Shown here one piece after another: positions 58,301-64,000 of a DNA stretch of 64,000 bases. Under the pieces are notes generated by a model that made no database searches, had not been told where the DNA came from, and saw only the letters and a list, made by a program, of their open reading frames with translations. How positions within the stretch are numbered: the stretch's first letter is position 1; every line of letters starts with the position of its first letter. A program made the translations under genes and the position numbers. This stretch comes from Theristus sp. LFF4_11 (lineage: Eukaryota; Nematoda; Chromadorea; Monhysterida; Xyalidae): NCBI GenBank assembly GCA_030248135.1, contig JASANC010000625.1, positions 1-64,000 of the forward strand, read 5' to 3'.

Positions 58301-61300
58301 TTGCTGCTGATCGCAGGCCTGATGCCGGTTGATAGTGATGATGATGACCGTTGGAATGTTGCACCGGTTGATACGAAATCGCTGGAGTGGCACGCGGCAC
58401 GTACGACGACGATGTATGGCGTTGATGTTGATGTTGATGCTGATGTTGATGTTGATGGTGAGGGGACAGGTTGCTGGACGTTGACGAAACAAAGCCAGAC
58501 GAGTCGCGTTGCACTGGCGCTTGATGCTCGCTCGCTTTCTGAAAGGATTTTCAAGCTTTTTGCAAGCAAACTAGTGAATAACGTGCTGCATGAACAGTTC
58601 GATCGGTTTTTGGGAAGTAAATTCGCAGGTGTGTTTATCTTGGGACAGAAAATGAGCATAAACAAGTATATCAGGCCATACGAATAGCCAACATGTAAAC
58701 AGTTCAACAAGTTAAGCAACATTGCACTCCGAAAAACCAACATTCTGCGTTGTTTTCCAGGCATTGAAGCAAATACAAAATAACTCCAGTCGTAGTCTCA
58801 CTTGATATCGACTAAGCCGTTGGCCACCGGCGACACTACAGCTGCGATGCCCATCACCATCGTGTTTCACGACCAACGAATCACCGATGCTGGCGGCACG
58901 TCGCGACCGCCCAAGGCTGGCCGTTTTATAGCTGATGTTGTTGTTGTTGTTGTTGTTTTTCACCTGCTTCACAGTCAACTTAGCATCGTGATGATTATTG
59001 CTGCTGCTGTTCAGCAGTCCCTGCACGAAAGCGCGTTTCTTCTCAGCGACAATGCCCGCAGGCACTTCGTCTTCGTCGGGGCGCATGCCAACCTGGATCT
59101 CTGACTGCACGACCGGAGGGGGCGGCGCTGGAGAATCGGAGGACGCCTGCTGCCTGAAACACAAACCAACGGTATAGGAGATTGCTTGGACTCTGCCATG
59201 CTGCCCGTGCCCTGTCAGACATCGGAACGCACCACAGCATGAAACAAGGTCTGAACTGAGACTGGTAAGCAGGGTGTGATTTTGGGACACCTCTATCTGT
59301 TGGACCCCCATTTGGGCTTTTTTTGCTAAAATGCAAAAGAATCTCACTGAAAAAAGAAGTCGCGCGGTTTGCCTTTTCATGTCCTGTCCTTTAACATGTT
59401 TTGTAAAAACTACATGAATTAACTTTTCACGCACAACTGCAAGGAAATCAATGCTTGTTTTTAGTTGTTAGAGGCTGTACAACAGAGATTTTTCAAATAC
59501 CCAAACAAATCATGTCCAACGGGGCATAGTGAATGGTCTCGAAATAAAAGTTGCTGAAGTGAAACAATGCTGAAGTGTAGGTTTGTTTTTACATGTGCGT
59601 CACAATATTAAAATGAATGAAAAAAGATACATATGATTTTAAACGACAGAAAAAAAGGCAATTAAATCAAATTTGAGATTTTATACGCATCCAGGGTGAT
59701 AAAGATCAAAAAGACATGCGAAACAGCGAAAACTGTGTTTCATGATTTTGCTGTGTAACTAACTGTAACATCGAAAACTGATCTTCGCACTGAACGTTTG
59801 AAAAATGTTTCGTTTGTTCACAATGTTTGTTGCGTGTTTTTCACAACTTTTTCAATGTGTGAAAGTAAACCGGTTCGGGCAAACGACATTTTTTGTATCT
59901 CTACATTGGTCGGCAAAATTTAAAAAAAGACAGTAAACCAATAATTTATTTGTTTTTTAGCTGGCATTTTTTGCTTAAATGCGGGTGGGAAAATAAGTAA
60001 ACGATTGAATCACTATTTTTCAGACCTGAACTAATCAAATGATCCTTAATGGTGTGAAAATTCTTTTCTGCCGAAATCCTGACCAAAAATCAGTGAGAAA
60101 ATTTTCTTTGATTTTTTTCAAATAAATAAGTCAAACGTGAAACAAAAATTGGTGCAGCCCTTTCCCCTGTTTTCTGAACTGCCACGTTACAATTACATTG
60201 TCCCCATATTGTTCTGAGAAGTGAGAACCGTACACGTTTTTCTTATAACTGCAGCAGAAATTGTTCAAAAACACAATGAAACAAAGCGTGTTGAAATCAA
60301 TTCCGACACGCCGCATCATAATTTTTCCGGATATTCGCAAAAGGAGAAATCCTAAATGTGACAAACCTGAAAAAGGCCGAAGATTTTCAATCGGAGATAA
60401 AGAGTGAAAGGAGCGTACAACATTTTTCATGTTTATGTTCGCAACGCATTCATGTGGCATGTGCAACTTTTCCTTTCATGTGCTGCCTGACCATCTTTTT
60501 ATGATACGAAAATTTTTCAAGGGTAAAATCAGAAGCACGAAGATAACAGAAAACCAATACTTGGATTAGCGTGTGATGCATTTTTCAAAATCAAAGAAAA
60601 CATTGAAAAATCAACTGAGTGTTCTCTGCACTTCAATCTTGACCAACATCAGATGCAGAAACTATGATTTTCCCTGTGTAATCCGTGAGGAAACTTTTTT
60701 TCAAAATTGTTTTTGAATGAACACTTGCAACAAGAGAGTTCATGAAAGCAATCTGCATGATCACCTAAATGCAGAAAAGCATGAATAAAATGCGCCTGAC
60801 CTCCTCAGGAAATGCTCTGAAACGGAAACAGGATACGCCAAACGATTTATCTTCATAAAATTTGAACGCACAATTGACAGATGAACAAAGATTATTACAA
60901 TTTTTGTTAAAATCAAGCAGCCTGAATATTATTCGTATTTCCCCGCAGGACTAAAAACAAAATCCGAGCATCCGAAAAATCTTTAATCGGTTAGAAGTTC
61001 TGAAATTCTGGAGTTCTGAAGTTGAACTAGGATAAAAAAATTTGTTATCAAAAAATTTCAACTCGTTGTTTGTTAGCGAAGAAAAGTCGAATGAAAAAGT
61101 TTGATAATTTGATTTATCATAGATGCGTCATGTTTTCTCGTGCGCGCATTTTCTGTCGTTTTTGTCGACATTTTCAACAACAACCTCGCTTCTTGACAAA
61201 AAAGCATTGTCCATGATAATCGACCTTGAAAAACAGAAAGTCAAAAAAGAGGCTTGAGACAACGCGAAATTTTCCACCCGTTGGCCGATTTTCCGGGTGA

Positions 61301-63390
61301 AAGATTCACTTGGACGTTTTGGAGAATTTTTGAGGAATACAGCAGCAACAGTGCTGGAAAATGATCTGGCAACCGTTGGAACATGTAAGTTTTAAGTGAA
61401 TAAGGAACGAACTTGTGAACAGCTCATCTGCATCATAAACTCAAAATTAAAAAATATACATAAATGAAATTGACTCCACGGCAAAAAAATGTAAACAGAG
61501 AGAATCGGTGTAGTTATAGCTGCGTTGGTTTCTCGCACACACCAAACAAGCAAACAAGAACAAGCTTTAGGCTCGTGAAACAGTTTTCCAACCAAAGCGG
61601 CTTTGCCATTTCTCTGCACAATTATAAACAAACCAAAAGACGCTTGAAATGTCTGAAAAATATAAGCCAAACACACCGAGAAAACGGAGCTGTTTGCATG
61701 CTGTGTCTGTGTGTGACAAAAATGGCAAAAATGAATCAGTTTGTGTACATCCGAACAGAAATGGTGCACATTCTTTATGTGATGTGACTACAAATCAAGA
61801 CCAACCAGCATTTTCAAAACGGAAAAAAGCAGAATTTTTGCTCTGGGAAAACCGTGGACAGAGAAATTGTGCGTCTGCAATAAACAGACTAGCTAAAGCA
61901 CACAAGCTAAAATGAGCTGGCCATGGAAACATGCGCTTCGCACGCGCTGATGTTAGCTTAACGTTTGGTTGCATGTGCAGTGCTGTGCAGAGGGGGGGGG
62001 GTGAATTGAACTTTATTATTTTGATTTATGGTAACTGAATTTTCGTACGAAAAGCGTTCTCTCAGGAGCTTGAAGTTCAAATACCAACTTGCACCAAAAA
62101 AGTTTGCAAAAATTTGTGTTGGCAAAATTTCCAGCTATAGCTGAAAGCAGGTTAAGCAGATTCGACATTTCTGAATTTGCATCATTGTGACGCAAAATGT
62201 GTCGGACACAACAACGCTACATGCGCACAGCTGCAAAAGCAGACAAGCGCTATACTATTTTTTTCAACTACGATCACGGTGCCTGGAGCCCTTCCAATAA
62301 AACATCACCGTTGGACGTTGCCATGTACTTGAAAATTTTAACGACCGACCATTTTGATAAAAAAATCAAAAATGAACTTTTGTACGTTATTAAAACGTTG
62401 TGAGGTTACATTTTCATAAATAAGGTGTGGTTTCATGAAACTGTTTACACAAAATGAACGTAAAAACCAAATGACCGTGAGATAAGTTTGCAGACGTTTG
62501 CACTGTATCTAAAATAGAACACCACAGACGTTGTGTTTTGGCAAATTAGGCAAATTATGCCGTACACGATTTGATTTAATGGAATAACATTTAGCGACTG
62601 TTTACTTCCTGAATACAAATTTTCCATATCCTAAACTGCATAAAACAGCAAAGTACATGGTTATAAAAACAGACCATGTCCGTTTGATTTCAGGAATAAA
62701 AGAATTGGGTAATTTCAGTCTAAAGAGCGTTGAAAACAGTCTTGAAGAGTGCCGAGTAAAGGATGGCGCTGTATGCCAATAGCGCTAAATGGGGCGTAAA
62801 AACGGAGCCATTAGTCGAACGATTGTTTTGAAAATTGGAGGTGTTTAATGGCACATTCTGTGGACACACAACAATTCCGAAAATAGGCAACAGCCTAGTA
62901 CAAACTGCCCAAACAACAGAATCTCACCGCCCTTAACTGACTAAATGAAAGAATCAGTCAGTTGTTTTACAAAATACTGTAGTTTCGTTTTTGCGAAATC
63001 GCTTTTTTTCCAAAATGAAAAGATCTTCCAAAAGCCGTCATGACCGACCTCCACCGCGGCGGTTCCTGATGATCGAGACGCATCGTTGCTGGTGAACCGT
63101 TGGACGGTGGCGCAAACTTGCTATGCCAAGAAATGTCGTTATTCGCAGCGCCCTCTGTCGTTTCACGATTCGAAGATTGTTCAGTAGAAGACTGTTTAGA
63201 GATGCTGTTGCAATTCGTTGATCTTGACTTTGACTTTGAGTTTGAATTTGAGTTTGAGTTTGAGTATGGACGGGAGAGCGATGGAAACAATTCACTGTTG
63301 GACAAAAGTGAGTGCCGCGGTGGGCGTCGACTCGACGTCGCCGGTTCCATCGATGCCTTCGGGGGTGATCTTGTGCTTGAAAAGTGCCAT
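49372..63390 (-). CDS. Large coiled-coil protein, family not recognised
   Basis: Twenty exons whose lengths total exactly 3213 bases (1070 residues). From the 5' end: 63296-63390, 58802-59153, 58213-58538, 57842-57986, 54530-54634, 53830-54009, 53615-53720, 53214-53402, 52971-53095, 52607-52739, 52251-52414, 52018-52092, 51824-51897, 51527-51729, 51183-51367, 50849-51007, 50469-50638, 50060-50239, 49564-49776, 49372-49405. The N-terminus MALFKHKITPEGID has a good start context. Residues to about 340 are Pro/Asn/His/Ser-rich (PAPPPPVV, an HQ repeat). Then comes VSSLRRHFEPSSS...FAIPRPK. Heptad-rich coiled coil dominates from about residue 420 (LAEQLARAERNLQQLKIQQE), broken by a Ser/Thr-rich section, and runs to EEVQKNWHKQLGELKNTT. 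It is probably a cytoskeletal or membrane-tether scaffold. No transmembrane helix is seen. Confidence 0.85.
51431..51507 (-). pseudogene. tRNA-like relic with Pol III terminator
   Basis: The minus strand has a perfect box B (GTTCGATTC), a box A-like GTCGTCGAGTGG and an anticodon arm pairing TTCGG with CTGAA across an 8-base loop. The acceptor ends do not pair. A T5 run follows, so Pol III transcription remains possible. It lies in an intron of the coiled-coil gene, same strand. Confidence 0.55.
54978..57647. mobile_element. Foldback element with inverted arrays of 150-bp repeats
   Basis: The outer ends TTTAAGATAGGCTTTTT at left and the complement at right define a 2.67-kb palindromic element. 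Outer unique arms (GGCACAATTTCAAAAAAGTT..., CAATCGAACCGCCTTGATGC) are mirrored. Inside, five forward units start near 55755, 55906, 56057, 56205 and 56354, and about seven inverted units lie near 56501, 56631, 56780, 56931, 57080, 57230 and 57381, a spacing of about 150. It has no transposase frame. It is inserted in an intron of the coiled-coil gene (54635-57841). Confidence 0.88.
59154..63295. other. Long first intron of the coiled-coil gene
   Basis: About 4.1 kb, AT-rich, without recognised genes or element ends. A short poly-G run lies at 61991-62000. The 62967-63295 portion has a long alternative frame on the minus strand (SNSNSNSNSKSKSR...) that overlaps the first exon in another frame; it may be a retained-intron product or chance. 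Confidence 0.5.
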
Positions 63391-64000
63391 GTTTGTTGAA
63401 AATTACTCGGCGGTTACACAGACGCTGTTTAGATTTCGCAAAATGAATACTGAACTGATAACCGCTCGCTTAGACACTAATTGGAGTTTACAAAATCGAA
63501 GCGATACTACAGTTAAGTTCATGCGTTACAACAACTTTGCAAACTGATATATCAAATAGAACACGCGCGCGCAAAAATTAGGTCTGAAATGCCCTTTAGA
63601 TGTAGACGCAATGTAGATCAACAAGACTGCATCACATACAGCGATCATTGAAAAAAAATGTGACGCGCGAGGCAATGATAATAATAATGCGCTTTGTTTA
63701 ATGCGATCAATTGTTTTATGCAGCAAAGCATATCCAGATGCAGGGTAAAACCAACGGTGGGCAGATGTAGAATAATGCTAAAAACATAAACAGTGTGCGT
63801 TGTGGCACTTGAATTTCGGATGTTGATTGGCTGCATCGGTCAATTTGGGCCAATCAGTGAACCAACGTCAGCTGATCGCCAATGACTTACAGTTCACTGT
63901 GGCCGTATTGTCATGAAGCGTCTGTCTGCATGCACACGCCCTGTTTTGATGGCACTAGCGCGTTGTGTTAACTTAACGGTGCTATTTTAGAGAAAAAAGT
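63391..64000. other. Upstream flank of the coiled-coil gene
   Basis: The 5' side of the minus-strand gene, running to the window edge. It contains a CCAAT box pair (GATTGGCTGC at about 63825 and GGGCCAATCAG at about 63847), 435-460 bases upstream of the start codon. No core promoter can be assigned. Confidence 0.4.

Noticed and set aside
62967..63350. Ser/Asn-rich 127-residue protein (MEPATSS...)
   Set aside because: The first exon of the coiled-coil gene uses another frame (MALFKHKITP) with a better start, and its donor at 63295/63296 joins in phase 2 to the next exon, whereas this frame does not. It remains possible only as an intron-retained product.

Overview
The window is nuclear DNA from an animal. 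Genes are split by many short introns with GT..AG borders, acceptors are mostly TTTCAG, TTGCAG or TTTTAG, and there are satellites, transposon remnants and one eukaryotic tRNA-Leu gene. The gene types point to an ecdysozoan, most likely a nematode (tardigrade is an alternative): two TWK-style two-pore potassium channels, one ending its fourth membrane helix with a GLAVVTMCID...HYYGR signature, and two ionotropic receptors without an amino-terminal domain. The species assignment is inference. I rebuilt exons by hand from reading frame, splice sites and intron phase. For most genes the phases close exactly from start to stop.

Layout: 1-7.1 kb is AT-rich with only weak exon candidates. 7.1-14.6 kb (minus) is a divergent metabotropic-glutamate-receptor-like class C GPCR in at least 18 exons, with a tRNA-Leu(CAG) gene inside one intron. 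15.8-17.7 kb (plus) is an MPPED-type metallophosphoesterase. 19.1-21.2 kb (plus) is an unrecognised single-membrane-helix protein. 21.6-24.4 kb and 28.6-32.1 kb (both plus) are two ionotropic-receptor paralogs, separated by about 4 kb of tandem repeats and a transposon with 143-bp inverted ends. 33.2-37.9 kb (plus) is K2P channel 1, a 909-residue protein with both selectivity filters degraded and a tail of repeated GSQW motifs; a further Q/N/S-rich exon at 38.1-38.9 kb may extend it. 38.9-44.4 kb is mostly non-coding, with a palindromic short-unit array, a long TTG microsatellite and a possible two-exon mini-gene. 44.5-48.5 kb (plus) is K2P channel 2, with a degraded first filter and an intact second filter. 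49.4-63.4 kb (minus) is a 20-exon coiled-coil protein of 1070 residues with a 2.7-kb foldback element in one intron.

Four of the recognised genes encode proteins of excitable or sensory membranes (a class C receptor, two glutamate-receptor-fold channels, two K2P channels). No operon or shared pathway can be shown. The most unusual items are the two neighbouring K2P channels with non-canonical filters, the new GSQW tail repeat, and two unrelated repeat arrays that both have a unit of about 150 bp.
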